From Simplicispira sp. 125 (GTDB lineage: Bacteria; Pseudomonadota; Gammaproteobacteria; Burkholderiales; Burkholderiaceae_C): 64,000 nucleotides of DNA. A program made the position numbers and the translations under genes. The stretch covers positions 3,286,001 to 3,350,000 of the forward strand of contig NZ_QEKM01000001.1 in NCBI RefSeq assembly GCF_003096555.1, written 5' to 3'. The notes under the pieces were generated by a model that worked only from the letters and a program-made list of their open reading frames with translations, did no database searches and was not told the DNA's origin. Positions within the stretch are counted from its first letter, which is position 1. Each line of letters opens with the position of its first letter. This document shows, piece by piece, positions 1 to 11,833 of this stretch.

Positions 1-1842
<1,842 letters not shown>

Positions 1843-1847
1843 GCGCA

Positions 1848-1885
1848 GCGCACAAAAATCCGGCGGATCGCTGGGTTTTGTGCGC
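1848..1885 (+). terminator. Strong hairpin after metH, possible terminator
   Basis: A 10-bp perfect stem GCGCACAAAA / TTTTGTGCGC (1848-1857 with 1876-1885) encloses a second small stem ATCCG/CGGAT. It starts 5 bp after the metH stop. There is no clear T-run after it, so it may act as an mRNA 3' stabiliser rather than a classic intrinsic terminator. Confidence 0.45.
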
Positions 1886-1961
1886 CCTTCTCAATCTGGT
1901 GTCTCCGTATTGACGGGGTTCCCCCGGGGCGCCAGACTCGTGCGAACTCTTCCCTTCGCGC

Positions 1962-4049
1962 ATGACAGCCACCAACGACACGCCCCTCGACGCGCAGCAG
2001 CTCCTGCGCTTGCTGTGCAGGGCGGCCTTGCTGCCAGATGGCGATTTTCCAGCCGGGCTGGCGCGCGAACTGGCCGCCCTGCAGGGGGTGGCGGAGGCCC
2101 GCTTCACCACCGATCTGCCTGTACCCGATGCCGCGCAGGACGCCCGGTGGCTGTGTTTGCCGCTGGTGGCCAGGAGCGGCGATGGAAGAGACCATGGCGT
2201 CCTGTGTCTGCGCGCCCTTGATCCGGCCCTGTGGCTGACCCATGCAGAGGCGCTGGGGTACTTTGCCACAGCGCTGGCGCATCTGCTGGAGGAGCGCCGT
2301 TTGCGTGCGTTCACACAGCAAGTCCAGGCGCGGTCGCTGGCACTCCAGCACAGTGAAAAATGGTTCCGCGAACTCTTTGATAATTCGCCTGACCCCTGCT
2401 GGCTGATCGAGAACGGCATTTTTACCCACTGCAACTGTGCAGCGATCCACATGCTGGGTTACACGCGGCGCGAAGACATCCTGCAGCACCCCTCGCGGCT
2501 CTCCCCGGAGCGCCAGCCCGATGGAAGACTTTCGTTTGAGAAGGCCCAAGAGCTGATGCAACGTGCTCTGCAAGAGGGCGTGGTCCGTTTCGAGTGGGAG
2601 CACTGCCGCGCCAATGGCTCTTTCCTCTCGGTCGAAGTCACGCTCGCGCGGCTCGAGCTGCAGGGCCATGCGGTGCTCTACTGCGTCTGGCGTGACATCA
2701 CGGACCGCAAGCAGGCCCAGGAAGAGGCCTACCAGTTGGCCTACTTCGACCCGCTGACGGGATTGCCCAACCGCCGCCTGCTGCTGGACCGGTTGCAGCA
2801 GGGCATGGCCGCCAGTTCGCGCAGCGGCAAGCACCGGGCCGTGCTCTACCTCGATCTGGACCATTTCAAGAACCTCAACGACACACGCGGCCACGAGATG
2901 GGCGACCGCCTGCTGGTCGAGGTGGCGGGACGGTTGCGCGCCTGCGTGCGCGAGGGCGACACCGTGGCACGCCAGGGCGGCGACGAATTCGTGCTGCTCA
3001 TCCAGCAGTTGGGAGAGAACCTGGAGACCGCGGTGTCCCAGGCGGGTGCAGTGGCAGAAAAAATCGTCACCTGCCTGGCCCAGCCTTGCAATCTGGGCGG
3101 TGCGGCCTACCAGGGAACGACCAGCGTGGGTATTGCCCTGTTTGTTGGGCAGACGGTGCCCGCCGACGAGCTGCTGCAGCGCGCTGACCAGGCCATGTAC
3201 CAGGCCAAGGCTGCGGGGCGCAACGCCGTGCGGTTTTTTGAGCCAGCCATCCAGGAGCGGATCAATGCCCGCGCCGCCATGGAGAGCGAGCTGCGCCACG
3301 CCGTGGAGCGCAATGAACTGGTGCTGCACTACCAACCGCAGGTGGACCCACAGGGCCGCTGCACCGGCGTGGAAGCCCTGGTGCGCTGGAACAGCCCCCT
3401 GCGGGGCCTGGTGTCTCCCCTCGACTTCATCGGGCTGGCCGAGGAAACAGGGTTGATTCTCCCCATCGGGCACTGGGTGCTGGCCCAGGCCTGCCGCACA
3501 TTGCAGGCCTGGCAGGCCGATCCGCTGACCGCACACCTGGGCATCGCCGTCAACGTCAGTGCGCGCCAGTTGCGCGAGGGCGATTTTGTCCAGCAGGTCC
3601 GGGCGCTGCTGTACAGCTATGCCATCGGGCCAGGGCGGCTCAAGCTGGAGATCACGGAAAGCATGCTGGTGCACGACATTGAGCAGACTATTGCCACCAT
3701 GCGCGCGCTCAGGGACCTGGGGGTCAGCTTCGCGCTCGATGATTTCGGTACGGGTTATTCGTCGCTGTACTACGTCAAACGCCTGCCGCTCGACCAGATC
3801 AAGATCGACCAGTCTTTCGTGCGCGACATTCTGGTGGACCCGAACGATGCTGCCATCTGTCGTGCCGTGGTGGCCCTGGGCCGCAGCCTGGGCCTGGTCA
3901 CCATGGCCGAAGGGGTGGAGACGCCCGAGCAATGGGCCTTTTTGGCCGATGAGCGCTGCGATGGTGCGCAAGGCTATCTCTATGCCCGCCCCCTGCCTGT
4001 GGGGGAGCTGCTGGCGTGGCTGCGCCAGCGCAGTGCGGTGGCCGTCTAA
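1962..4049 (+). CDS. PAS-GGDEF-EAL cyclic-di-GMP turnover protein
   Basis: Probable bifunctional enzyme making and/or degrading cyclic di-GMP, 695 aa, with no obvious membrane segment. The N-terminal 110 residues resemble a GAF-like sensor, a PAS domain follows (about 125-245), then GGDEF with an intact GGDEF motif at 339-343 and an RxxD inhibitory site (REGD) five residues before it, then EAL with EALVRW at 471-476 and the DDFGTGYSS loop. Both catalytic motifs look intact, so net activity cannot be predicted. The ATG at 1962 was chosen because it precedes the sensor region; no strong ribosome binding site is visible. Its stop overlaps the aroK stop by 4 bp on the opposite strand. Confidence 0.9.
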   Translation: MTATNDTPLDAQQLLRLLCRAALLPDGDFPAGLARELAALQGVAEARFTTDLPVPDAAQDARWLCLPLVARSGDGRDHGVLCLRALDPALWLTHAEALGYFATALAHLLEERRLRAFTQQVQARSLALQHSEKWFRELFDNSPDPCWLIENGIFTHCNCAAIHMLGYTRREDILQHPSRLSPERQPDGRLSFEKAQELMQRALQEGVVRFEWEHCRANGSFLSVEVTLARLELQGHAVLYCVWRDITDRKQAQEEAYQLAYFDPLTGLPNRRLLLDRLQQGMAASSRSGKHRAVLYLDLDHFKNLNDTRGHEMGDRLLVEVAGRLRACVREGDTVARQGGDEFVLLIQQLGENLETAVSQAGAVAEKIVTCLAQPCNLGGAAYQGTTSVGIALFVGQTVPADELLQRADQAMYQAKAAGRNAVRFFEPAIQERINARAAMESELRHAVERNELVLHYQPQVDPQGRCTGVEALVRWNSPLRGLVSPLDFIGLAEETGLILPIGHWVLAQACRTLQAWQADPLTAHLGIAVNVSARQLREGDFVQQVRALLYSYAIGPGRLKLEITESMLVHDIEQTIATMRALRDLGVSFALDDFGTGYSSLYYVKRLPLDQIKIDQSFVRDILVDPNDAAICRAVVALGRSLGLVTMAEGVETPEQWAFLADERCDGAQGYLYARPLPVGELLAWLRQRSAVAV

Positions 4050-4603
4050 ACATCCGCTGGCGTGTGCGCGCCGCTGCCCTGCGCGCTGGCGGCCATCTCC
4101 AGCTGCATCATCACCATGTTGACCAGGGTGCTAACCGTCGGCCGCCCGGTTTCAATCACAAAGTGCGCGGTTTCACGGTACAGGCCGTCGCGCTGGGCAT
4201 AGAGTTCACGCAAGCGCTCCAGCGGGTTGGCCACTTGCAGCAAGGGGCGCGTGCGGTCGTGGCGCACCCGGCGGTAGATATCCTCGGGTGAGGCGCGCAG
4301 ATACAGCACCGTTCCAAACTGGCGCAGGGTTTCGCGGTTTTCAGGGCGCAGCACGGCGCCGCCGCCCGTGGACAACACCATGCCGCCGGGCTGCGCGGCC
4401 ACGTCGGCCAGCACCTGTGCTTCCAGGTCACGAAAACGCTCTTCGCCCTCTGCATCGAAATACTCGCGGATGCTGGTGCCCAGCACCTGCTCGATACGAT
4501 GGTCCAGGTCTACAACGGGCAGCCCCAGCCGGTGGGCCAGTTGTCGGCCCACGGTGGATTTTCCAGAGCCGGGCATGCCGACCAGTGCACAGCGAATCTG
4601 CAT
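4046..4603 (-). CDS. aroK: Shikimate kinase
   Basis: Phosphorylates shikimate at O3 with ATP in the chorismate pathway (cytoplasm). The 185-aa product has the family's usual size. Walker A is GMPGSGKS (residues 9-16), the shikimate-binding DLD motif follows (VVDLDHRIE), then the GEERFRDLE stretch with the substrate-binding Arg, the TGGGAV loop, and the lid Arg region RTRPLL. The ATG at 4603 was chosen because it puts Walker A at the expected distance; the frame is open about 50 codons further up but that part is not family-like. The usual partner aroB is not adjacent; the gene stands alone, convergent with the GGDEF-EAL gene. Confidence 0.95.
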   Translation of the reverse strand: MQIRCALVGMPGSGKSTVGRQLAHRLGLPVVDLDHRIEQVLGTSIREYFDAEGEERFRDLEAQVLADVAAQPGGMVLSTGGGAVLRPENRETLRQFGTVLYLRASPEDIYRRVRHDRTRPLLQVANPLERLRELYAQRDGLYRETAHFVIETGRPTVSTLVNMVMMQLEMAASAQGSGAHTPADV

Positions 4604-4782
4604 AAATGTCCTGTTGTTTCCCTTCTGGCGCAGCCGCGCATTCCGCATCCGAAGCGCCAGAGTCCTGGGTGTTGAGTGTAAAGGTCGGCTCCAGGTACAT
4701 CGCCGCGCCGTGGGATCGCTCCTACCCCCATCGTCGGCCCATGCCGGTCGACGGCGTTGCACTCAGGGTTTAGGCTTGGGCC

Positions 4783-5685
4783 ATGGACATGCCTTCCCTT
4801 GCTCAACGTCTTTCCCGGTGGTGGCGGCCTTTGTGGCGCGCCATGCAAATGTGGCTGGACGCTGACGGCCTGCGCATGAGCGCCGCCATGTCTTTCTACG
4901 GCATGCTGAGCCTGGCGCCACTGTTGCTTTTGCTGGTGGGCGTGCTTGCGTGGTGGATGGACCGCAACATGCTGGAGAGCAGTCTGATTGCGCAGGTTCA
5001 GTCGGTGATGGGCCCGCAAGTGGCCGCTGTGGTGCGCCAGGCCATGGCCAGCGCACAGGCACCGGCCGAGGGGCGGTTGGCCTCGGCGCTGGGCTTTGTG
5101 GTGCTCTTGTCCGGCGCGACCGGGGTGTTTGTGGAGCTGCAATCGGCACTGGAACGCCTGTGGCAGCAAGGCAGCGTGCCCGCGCAGTCCAGGGCCGCCT
5201 GGTGGCGCATGGCGTCGCTGCGCTTGCGGGGTCTGGCCTATGTGCTGGCGCTCGGGTTCCTGCTGATGGTGTCCCTGGCGCTGTCCACGCTGATCAACCT
5301 GTTTGCTGACTGGGCGAGTGCGCGCCTGGCCATGGCGCCACTGGGTCCGCTGTTGCGCCTCGTGAACGAAAGCGTGGCCTTCGGCTTTGCCGTCACCCTG
5401 TTTGTGGGCCTCATGCGCATTGGCGTGGGGCGCAAGCCTGCGATGCGTTACCTGGTGCTGGGTGCGGTGGTTGGTGCAACGCTGTTCACGGTGGGCAAAC
5501 AGTTGCTGGCCTGGTACCTGTCCACGGCAGCAGTCGTGTCGGCCTATGGCGCGGCCGGCTCGCTGGTGGTGCTGCTGATGTGGATCTATTTTTCGTCGGC
5601 CATCCTGCTGTTTTCCGCCAGCTGTGCGCAGGCGCTGGAGGAAGCCCTGCCTGTGCGAACCGGTGGTGTGTCACCTCCCCGCTGA
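4783..5685 (+). CDS. YihY/BrkB family inner-membrane protein
   Basis: Integral membrane protein of 300 aa with about six hydrophobic helices, among them LAPLLLLLVGVLAWWM near residue 50 and VVLLMWIYFSSAILLFSASC near the C terminus. Family features visible are the N-terminal MSFYGMLSLAPLL segment and the YGAAGSLVVLLMWIY motif that is nearly invariant in YihY/BrkB (once misnamed ribonuclease BN). The molecular role of the family is not settled. It is transcribed divergently from aroK across about 180 bp. Confidence 0.88.
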   Translation: MDMPSLAQRLSRWWRPLWRAMQMWLDADGLRMSAAMSFYGMLSLAPLLLLLVGVLAWWMDRNMLESSLIAQVQSVMGPQVAAVVRQAMASAQAPAEGRLASALGFVVLLSGATGVFVELQSALERLWQQGSVPAQSRAAWWRMASLRLRGLAYVLALGFLLMVSLALSTLINLFADWASARLAMAPLGPLLRLVNESVAFGFAVTLFVGLMRIGVGRKPAMRYLVLGAVVGATLFTVGKQLLAWYLSTAAVVSAYGAAGSLVVLLMWIYFSSAILLFSASCAQALEEALPVRTGGVSPPR

Positions 5686-5979
5686 TTTTGCGCCCGAAAC
5701 GGGGCGTTCCTGGCCTTGTCGAGAACCCCGCCAGGAAGCTAGGCGATGTCTGCATGCTGACGCTCCTGAGCAGGAGCGGGGCCGATTAGGCCTGCATCTG
5801 GAGTAGCGCGCAGGACAACGCCAGCGGGCACAGAACCCCTGTACCGAATCGGAATCTGGGCATGGGTGCTTCCTGAGGGGAAGGAACGAAAACACCACGA
5901 TGACAAAAAAACCGCTGACGCCATGCGGCGTCAGCCCGAAGAAACGCCCGCTTGCACAGGGGCCGTTTCTCAGGGGTGC
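5686..5979. other. Gene-free stretch between yihY and fpr
   Basis: About 290 bp without a credible gene. It holds a perfect 7-bp stem GCTCCTG/CAGGAGC at 5762-5777 (no T-run) and the fpr terminator described separately. The short open frames have no ribosome binding site or family-like sequence. Confidence 0.6.
5905..5935 (-). terminator. Intrinsic terminator of fpr
   Basis: On the minus strand a 9-bp stem GCTGACGCC/GGCGTCAGC (5914-5922 with 5927-5935) with a 4-nt loop is followed by GG and a run of seven T (5905-5911 read in reverse). It lies 45 bp after the fpr stop: a textbook rho-independent terminator. Confidence 0.85.
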
Positions 5980-6753
5980 TTATTTCTCCACGAAGGCCCG
6001 TTCAATCACGAAGTCGCCGGGTTTGGTGGTATTGCCTTCTTCGAAGTCGCGCTTTTCCAGCAGGGTCTTGAGCGAGGCCAGCATCTCGGGGCTGCCGCAG
6101 AGCATCACGCGGTCGGTCAGCGGATCCAGCGGGGGGACGCCCAGGTCGGTGAACAGCTTGCCGCTTTCGATCAGGTCGTTGATGCGGCCCTGGTTCTTGA
6201 AGGGTTCGCGCGTCACCGTGGGGTAGTACTTGAGCTGCTGGCTCACCATCTCGCCCAGGATCTCGTGGGCGGGAAGCTCCTGGGTCAGGTAGTCGTGGTA
6301 GGCCAGCTCGTTCACCTGCCGCACACCGTGCACCAGGATCACTTCCTCGAACTTCTCGTAGGTCTCGGGATCGCGGATCACGCTCAGGAACGGCGCCAGC
6401 CCCGTGCCCGTGGACAGCAGGTACAGGCGTTTGGCCGGCAGCAGGTAGTCGATCAGCAGGGTGCCCGTGGGCTTCTTGCCGACGATGATGGTGTCGCCCA
6501 CCTGGATGTGCTGCAGGCGCGAGGTCAGCGGGCCGTCGGGCACCTTGATGCTCAGGAATTCGAGGTGTTCCTCGTAGTTGGCGCTGACGATGCTGTAGGC
6601 GCGCAGCAGGGGCTTGTCGTTGACCTTCAGGCCAATCATGGTGAAGTGCCCGTTGGAGAAGCGCAAGGCCGGGTCGCGGGTGGTGGTGAAGCTGAAAAGG
6701 CGGTCGGTCCAGTGATGAACCGACAGCACGCGTTCTTCAAGAAAAGCGCTCAT
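5980..6753 (-). CDS. fpr: Ferredoxin/flavodoxin-NADP+ reductase
   Basis: Soluble FAD enzyme of 257 aa exchanging electrons between NADPH and ferredoxin or flavodoxin, typical of the bacterial subclass used in oxidative-stress defence and Fe-S supply. FAD-binding RAYSIVSA (RxYS) lies near residue 50 and GPLTSRLQ near 75; the NADP-binding side shows LLSTGTGLAPFLSVIRDP and MLCGSPEML. The C terminus ends in FVIERAFVEK, as in bacterial Fpr proteins. It is monocistronic, with an intrinsic terminator 45 bp after the stop and about 180 bp of upstream space for a promoter. Confidence 0.95.
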   Translation of the reverse strand: MSAFLEERVLSVHHWTDRLFSFTTTRDPALRFSNGHFTMIGLKVNDKPLLRAYSIVSANYEEHLEFLSIKVPDGPLTSRLQHIQVGDTIIVGKKPTGTLLIDYLLPAKRLYLLSTGTGLAPFLSVIRDPETYEKFEEVILVHGVRQVNELAYHDYLTQELPAHEILGEMVSQQLKYYPTVTREPFKNQGRINDLIESGKLFTDLGVPPLDPLTDRVMLCGSPEMLASLKTLLEKRDFEEGNTTKPGDFVIERAFVEK

Positions 6754-6936
6754 GGTGTGTTGGCAGGGATGTTGGAAACAGGTGCGCGCAGCGCGTCACG
6801 GTGGACTGGAACCAGAGACGACGCACGATGCGGGTATTCCCCGTATTGTCCCGCAAAGCGCGGGGCTCTCTCTGGCAGAGATCAAATCGGGGGTAATTTC
6901 TGCCCTCATCATTGCGCACGCCACAGGTCGCTGGAG

Positions 6937-8070
6937 TCACCGATACCGTGCCAGATAGCGCCGCTCAAACCCCCGCTTGGCCCAGTGCATCAGGCGCAGG
7001 GGGGGCAGCAGCAGGTTGCGCTGCTCGGTGCGCCACACCAGCGTGCCGGTCCCCAGTGCGTCGATGATGCAGGCCAGCTCGACCTTGAAACCCGTGGTTT
7101 GCGGTCGTCCGGCCAGGCCGTCGATCAGGTTCTGTGCAGCGGCGGCGGCCTGCAGGTCGGCCATGTGGGCCTGCTTGGGCATCCAGTCGGGGCCGGGGAA
7201 GCTGCCGGAGTCGCCCACCACGTAGACGTGCTCGAACCCCGGCACGCGGCACTGGGCGTCGGCCTGCAGCAGGCCACCGGGCGAGCGCGGCAGGGCGGTT
7301 TCGTCGAACCAGGCGTTGCCGGTCATGCCGGGCATGAACAAGATCAGGTCGGCGGCAAATTCGCCACCTTCGGTCACCACCTTGTCGGCCTCCAAGCGCA
7401 CCATCTTGTGGCCCAGGTGCGTGGCGATGTTGCGGCGCGCCATCTCGGCCAACAGGTGCGCCACGGCCTTGGCACCCAGGCGGGCGCCGGGCTCCTTGGA
7501 GGGGTTGAAGAACACCAGCTCGAACTTGTCGCGCCGCCCCTCGCGGCGCAACTGCGCGTCGATGCCGAACAAAAACTCGAACATTGGCCCGCCGCGCACT
7601 GCCGTCGGTTCATGGGGGTTGCCCGCAAAGCCCACGGCAATGGTGCCGCTCTGCATGGCCTGCAAACGGTCGCGGATCTGCTCGGCCGCTGCTATGCCTT
7701 CGCAGGGTGTGATGGCGTGCTCGATGCCCGGCAGTTTTTTGATGAAGCGCCCACCGGTGGCAATCACCAGCGCGTCGTTGGCCACTTCGCCCGCCGTGGT
7801 CTGCACGCTGCGGCCATCTTGCGCGAGGCTGGTGACCTCGGCGCTGACGTGGCGCACCTCCATGCGCTCGAAGAAGGGTGCCAGCGGCACGATGAGCTGC
7901 TCGCGCGTGCGCAGGCCGCTGGGAATCCAGATGGTGCCGGGCAGGTAGTGCAGCTCGCTGCGCGGTGAGACCAGGGTGATCTCGTTCTTGGAGCCGCGTG
8001 CGCGCAGTTCGCGCACGGTCGAAAGCGCGCCAAAGCCGCTGCCCAGGACGGTGATGCGCTGGCTTGCCAT
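6937..8070 (-). CDS. SQR-like FAD-dependent pyridine nucleotide-disulfide oxidoreductase
   Basis: Flavoprotein of 377 aa with an N-terminal dinucleotide fold (VLGSGFGALSTVRELR, residues 6-21), the ATGGRF segment near 110 and a C-terminal FAD motif VYVVGDSGSFPG near 300. It belongs to the sulfide:quinone oxidoreductase/NDH-2 superfamily. The only cysteines, in TPCEGI, AQCRVP and LACIID, do not match the redox trio of true SQR, so sulfide oxidation is doubtful. The C-terminal tail (LLPPLRLMHWAKRGFERRYL) looks amphipathic and could bind the membrane. It is the last gene of the probable RND/SQR operon, 2 bp after the DUF302 gene. Substrate unknown. Confidence 0.8.
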   Translation of the reverse strand: MASQRITVLGSGFGALSTVRELRARGSKNEITLVSPRSELHYLPGTIWIPSGLRTREQLIVPLAPFFERMEVRHVSAEVTSLAQDGRSVQTTAGEVANDALVIATGGRFIKKLPGIEHAITPCEGIAAAEQIRDRLQAMQSGTIAVGFAGNPHEPTAVRGGPMFEFLFGIDAQLRREGRRDKFELVFFNPSKEPGARLGAKAVAHLLAEMARRNIATHLGHKMVRLEADKVVTEGGEFAADLILFMPGMTGNAWFDETALPRSPGGLLQADAQCRVPGFEHVYVVGDSGSFPGPDWMPKQAHMADLQAAAAAQNLIDGLAGRPQTTGFKVELACIIDALGTGTLVWRTEQRNLLLPPLRLMHWAKRGFERRYLARYR

Positions 8071-8072
8071 GA

Positions 8073-8486
8073 CTAGGCGCCTTGGCCGCCCAGGGCGGCC
8101 ACGACCCGCAGCAGGGCGGCGCGTGCGCTTTCCAGCGCGTCGCGCACGGCGGGGTTCTGGCTGGCGCTGGCGGCGAGGATGACGCGAGGGTCCTGCAGCA
8201 GCACGCGCGTCTGGCCGGGGGTGGCCTCGTGCGCGCTGGCGCCGCAGGGCAGCAGCGCGGCGATGTCGGGCTCTGCCGTGACCAGCGCGTGCGCCACCTT
8301 GGGCGAGCACACGCCCAGCAGGCGCTGGGGCGCGCTGTCGATGCCCAGCTTGGCTTTCAGTGTGGCCTGCATGTCCACCTCGCTGACGATGCCCATCTGC
8401 TCGGCCGCGAGGGCTGCGCGCAAGGTTTCCACGGCGGCGGGCAGGGGTTGCGCGAGGGTGATGGCAAAGGCATAGGAGGGAGACAT
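8073..8486 (-). CDS. DUF302 domain protein
   Basis: Small soluble protein of 137 aa. It matches the DUF302 family: an N-terminal strand-helix (FAITLAQPLPAAVETLRAAL), the EMGIVSEVD-like turn (here QMGIVSEVD, followed by MQATLKAKLG), then LLGVCSPKVAHALV and LLPCGASAHEA. Function of the family is unknown; such proteins often sit beside sulfur or metal stress genes. It lies between two flavoprotein genes in one operon, 2 bp from the next gene. Two cysteines (in GVCSP and LPCGA) are the only reactive residues that stand out. Confidence 0.8.
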   Translation of the reverse strand: MSPSYAFAITLAQPLPAAVETLRAALAAEQMGIVSEVDMQATLKAKLGIDSAPQRLLGVCSPKVAHALVTAEPDIAALLPCGASAHEATPGQTRVLLQDPRVILAASASQNPAVRDALESARAALLRVVAALGGQGA

Positions 8487-8510
8487 GACCGGTCTTTCTG
8501 AAATATGAGT

Positions 8511-8564
8511 AAAAAGTGCCTCTAGCGCTTTCTGGGTAAGCGCTATCAGCTATTAAATCAATAG
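8511..8564. repeat. Dispersed palindromic repeat, copy 1
   Basis: Starts AAAAAGTGCCTC and ends AGCTATTAAAT-like. A perfect 8-bp stem TAGCGCTT/AAGCGCTA (8523-8530 with 8538-8545) has a 7-nt loop. It sits just after the stop of the SQR gene (minus strand) and before the DUF302 gene. Confidence 0.85.
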
Positions 8565-8572
8565 TGAATGCG

Positions 8573-9913
<1,341 letters not shown>

Positions 9914-11287
9914 TCAGGGTGCGCGTGTCAACACTTGGTTGGCGCTGTGCAGCGTGTCTTCATCAAGCTGCCCGGCCAGCGCGGCCAGGCGCAGGCGGTC
10001 GAGCAGCAAACCGGTGCGCGCCTGCGCCAGGGCCAGGCGTGCGGCGGCGGCGTCGTTTTCGGCGTTCAGCACGTCGAGCAAGGTGCGGTGGCCCACCTCG
10101 TGGCCGAGCCGGGTGGCATCCAGGCGCGCTTCGCTGGCGGCCAGCGCCTCGCCCAGCGCCTGCACCCGGCCTGCACCCACGGACAGGCCCAGCCAGGCGC
10201 TGTGCACCTGCTGCGCCACCTGCTCGCGCGTGCTTTGCACCTGCGCCTCGGCCTTGGCTTGCAGCGCCAGGGCTTCGTCTTGCTTGGCACTGCGCCAGCC
10301 GCCGGTGTAAAGCGGTACATTGATCTGCACGCCCACCATGGCGTTCACGCTCTTGTTGCGGGCGCTGCCGAAGTCGCCGCTGCCGTGCAGGCGGTCCTGC
10401 CCGGCCTGGGCCACCAGGTCCACCGTGGTGGCGGCGCGCAGGCTGTGTTTTTGGGCCTCGGCCTTGGCGATGTCCAGCGCCAGGGCCTGCATGCGCAGGG
10501 ACGGGTTGTTGGCCTCGGCATCGCTTTGCCAGGCCGTCAGGTCGCGGGGCGCTGTGGCCTCGATGTTGCCCGGCAGTTGCACCGCCAGGCTGCTGCCGGG
10601 CAGGCCGGTGCTGTCGGCCAGCAGGCGGCGTTTCACGTCGAGGTCGGTTTGGGCGGCCAGGCGCTGGGCGCGCAGGCCCGCCAGGCGCGCGCGGGCTTCG
10701 TGGGTGTCGGTAATGGGCAGGCTGCCCAGTTCGTAGCGGTCCAGGGCCTCGGTGCTGGCCTTTTGCACGGCTTGTAGCTGGCGGTCAAGCACCTGCAAAG
10801 CCTCCTGCGCCACAGCCACGTCGAAATAGCGCTGTGCGGTGCGCAGCATGGTGGCTTGGCTTGCGGCCTGCCATTGCAGGTCGGTCATGTCGGCCTGCAG
10901 GCCGAGCTGTTGCTGCTGTGCGCTGCGCACCGGGTTGATGAGCGGCTGGCTGGCCTGCAGTGCCCAGCGGGTGGCGGTGCCGCCCGTCACCGAGGTGGCG
11001 AAGTTCACGCCGTTGGACTGGCCCAGGCCCGGTGCCGAGAACTGCGCGCCGCGCATCTCGTTTTCGTTGGTCGCCAGGCCCGCCGATGCGGTCAACGCGA
11101 CGCCGGGGCGCCACAGCGCCGCGGCCTGGTCGCGCTGCGGTTGCGCCGTACCGTGCGCGGCGCGGGCCACGGCCAGCTCGCGGTCGTTTTGCTGTGCGGC
11201 CTGCCAGGCCTGCAGCAAATCAGTGGCCCAGGCAGTTGGTGTGGCGCAGGCGGCGGCGAGGAGGAGAAGGCGAATGAAGTGGTGCAT
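9914..11287 (-). CDS. TolC-family outer-membrane efflux channel
   Basis: Periplasmic/outer-membrane channel protein of 457 aa, probably the exit duct for the RND pump encoded upstream in the same operon. A signal peptide (HHFIRLLLLAAACATPTAWA) is followed by two related halves rich in Ala/Gln coiled-coil helices, as in TolC; family landmarks are the QPLINP segment, LPITDTHEARARLAG and a C-terminal LLDVLNAENDAAAARLALAQ helix. The ATG at 11287 was chosen over an upstream GTG because GGGAG lies 8 nt before it. No lipobox is seen, unlike the second channel gene at 16672-18153. Confidence 0.88.
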   Translation of the reverse strand: MHHFIRLLLLAAACATPTAWATDLLQAWQAAQQNDRELAVARAAHGTAQPQRDQAAALWRPGVALTASAGLATNENEMRGAQFSAPGLGQSNGVNFATSVTGGTATRWALQASQPLINPVRSAQQQQLGLQADMTDLQWQAASQATMLRTAQRYFDVAVAQEALQVLDRQLQAVQKASTEALDRYELGSLPITDTHEARARLAGLRAQRLAAQTDLDVKRRLLADSTGLPGSSLAVQLPGNIEATAPRDLTAWQSDAEANNPSLRMQALALDIAKAEAQKHSLRAATTVDLVAQAGQDRLHGSGDFGSARNKSVNAMVGVQINVPLYTGGWRSAKQDEALALQAKAEAQVQSTREQVAQQVHSAWLGLSVGAGRVQALGEALAASEARLDATRLGHEVGHRTLLDVLNAENDAAAARLALAQARTGLLLDRLRLAALAGQLDEDTLHSANQVLTRAP

Positions 11288-11357
11288 GGTGTTATCTCCC
11301 ACGGGTCAGCAGGGATTGCAGCCAGCGCACAAAATTTGCGCCGTGCCGCGCCCAGCA

Positions 11358-11452
11358 AGGGCAATACTGGACAAGATCCCGCGATGGCGCGCGCCGCAGA
11401 CCGCCCGATCCACGGATGCGCGACGCGTGGCTGACTTGTTCAGCATTGCCCT
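11358..11452. mobile_element. MITE-like element with 18-bp terminal inverted repeats (candidate)
   Basis: Ends AGGGCAATACTGGACAAG (11358-11375) and CTTGTTCAGCATTGCCCT (11435-11452) are inverted copies with 2 mismatches in 18 bp. The 60-bp interior is very GC-rich and codes for nothing obvious. No clear target-site duplication was found. It sits in the only large gap inside the RND/SQR operon, between the AhpD-like and TolC genes. It could also simply be a large intergenic hairpin. Confidence 0.45.
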
Positions 11453-11460
11453 GTTGCAGC

Positions 11461-11823
11461 TCATGCCGTGGCCTTTACAGCCAGGGTGCTGAATTCTTCA
11501 AAGGCGGCCGTGGCCTTGGCGGCGTACATCAGCGATGGCCCGCCACCCATGTAGACGGCCATGCCCATCGTTTCTGCGACTTCTTCGCGGGTGGCACCGA
11601 GTTGGACGAGCGCCTGGGCGTGGTAGCCCACGCAGGGGTCGCAGCGCGCGCCCACCGAGAGGGCGAGGGCAATCAGCTCCTTGGTTTTCTTGTCAAGCAC
11701 GCCGTCCTTGCCGGCCGCCTGGGCCATGGCGGAGAAGCCGCGCAGGGTGTCGGGGATGTCGGCACGCAGCTGCGCGATCTGGGCCGAGGTTTCTTGCGTT
11801 AGGGTCAGGTAGCTGGTGGTCAT
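11461..11823 (-). CDS. Carboxymuconolactone decarboxylase / AhpD-like protein
   Basis: Small alpha-helical protein of 120 aa in the AhpD-like alkylhydroperoxidase family. The signature CxxC followed by His is present (ARCDPCVGYHAQAL), with the preceding KELIALALSVG helix and following EVAETMGMAVYMGG helix. In AhpD-type members this Cys pair is a redox centre for peroxide reduction; other members are poorly characterised. The ATG at 11823 was chosen (MTTSYLTL) rather than an ATG a few codons upstream that lies in the repeat region. Third gene of the RND/SQR operon, which hints at a thiol or sulfur stress role. Confidence 0.85.
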   Translation of the reverse strand: MTTSYLTLTQETSAQIAQLRADIPDTLRGFSAMAQAAGKDGVLDKKTKELIALALSVGARCDPCVGYHAQALVQLGATREEVAETMGMAVYMGGGPSLMYAAKATAAFEEFSTLAVKATA

Positions 11824-11833
11824 GATTTTCAAT

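Noticed and set aside
5762..5777. Stem GCTCCTG/CAGGAGC as terminator of the YihY gene
   Set aside because: No T-run follows in either direction and it lies about 75 bp after the stop; kept only as a note in the gene-free stretch.
5866..7968. A 700-codon open frame on the plus strand opposite fpr and the SQR-like gene
   Set aside because: It crosses two clear minus-strand genes and a terminator, and its translation has no family-like sequence.
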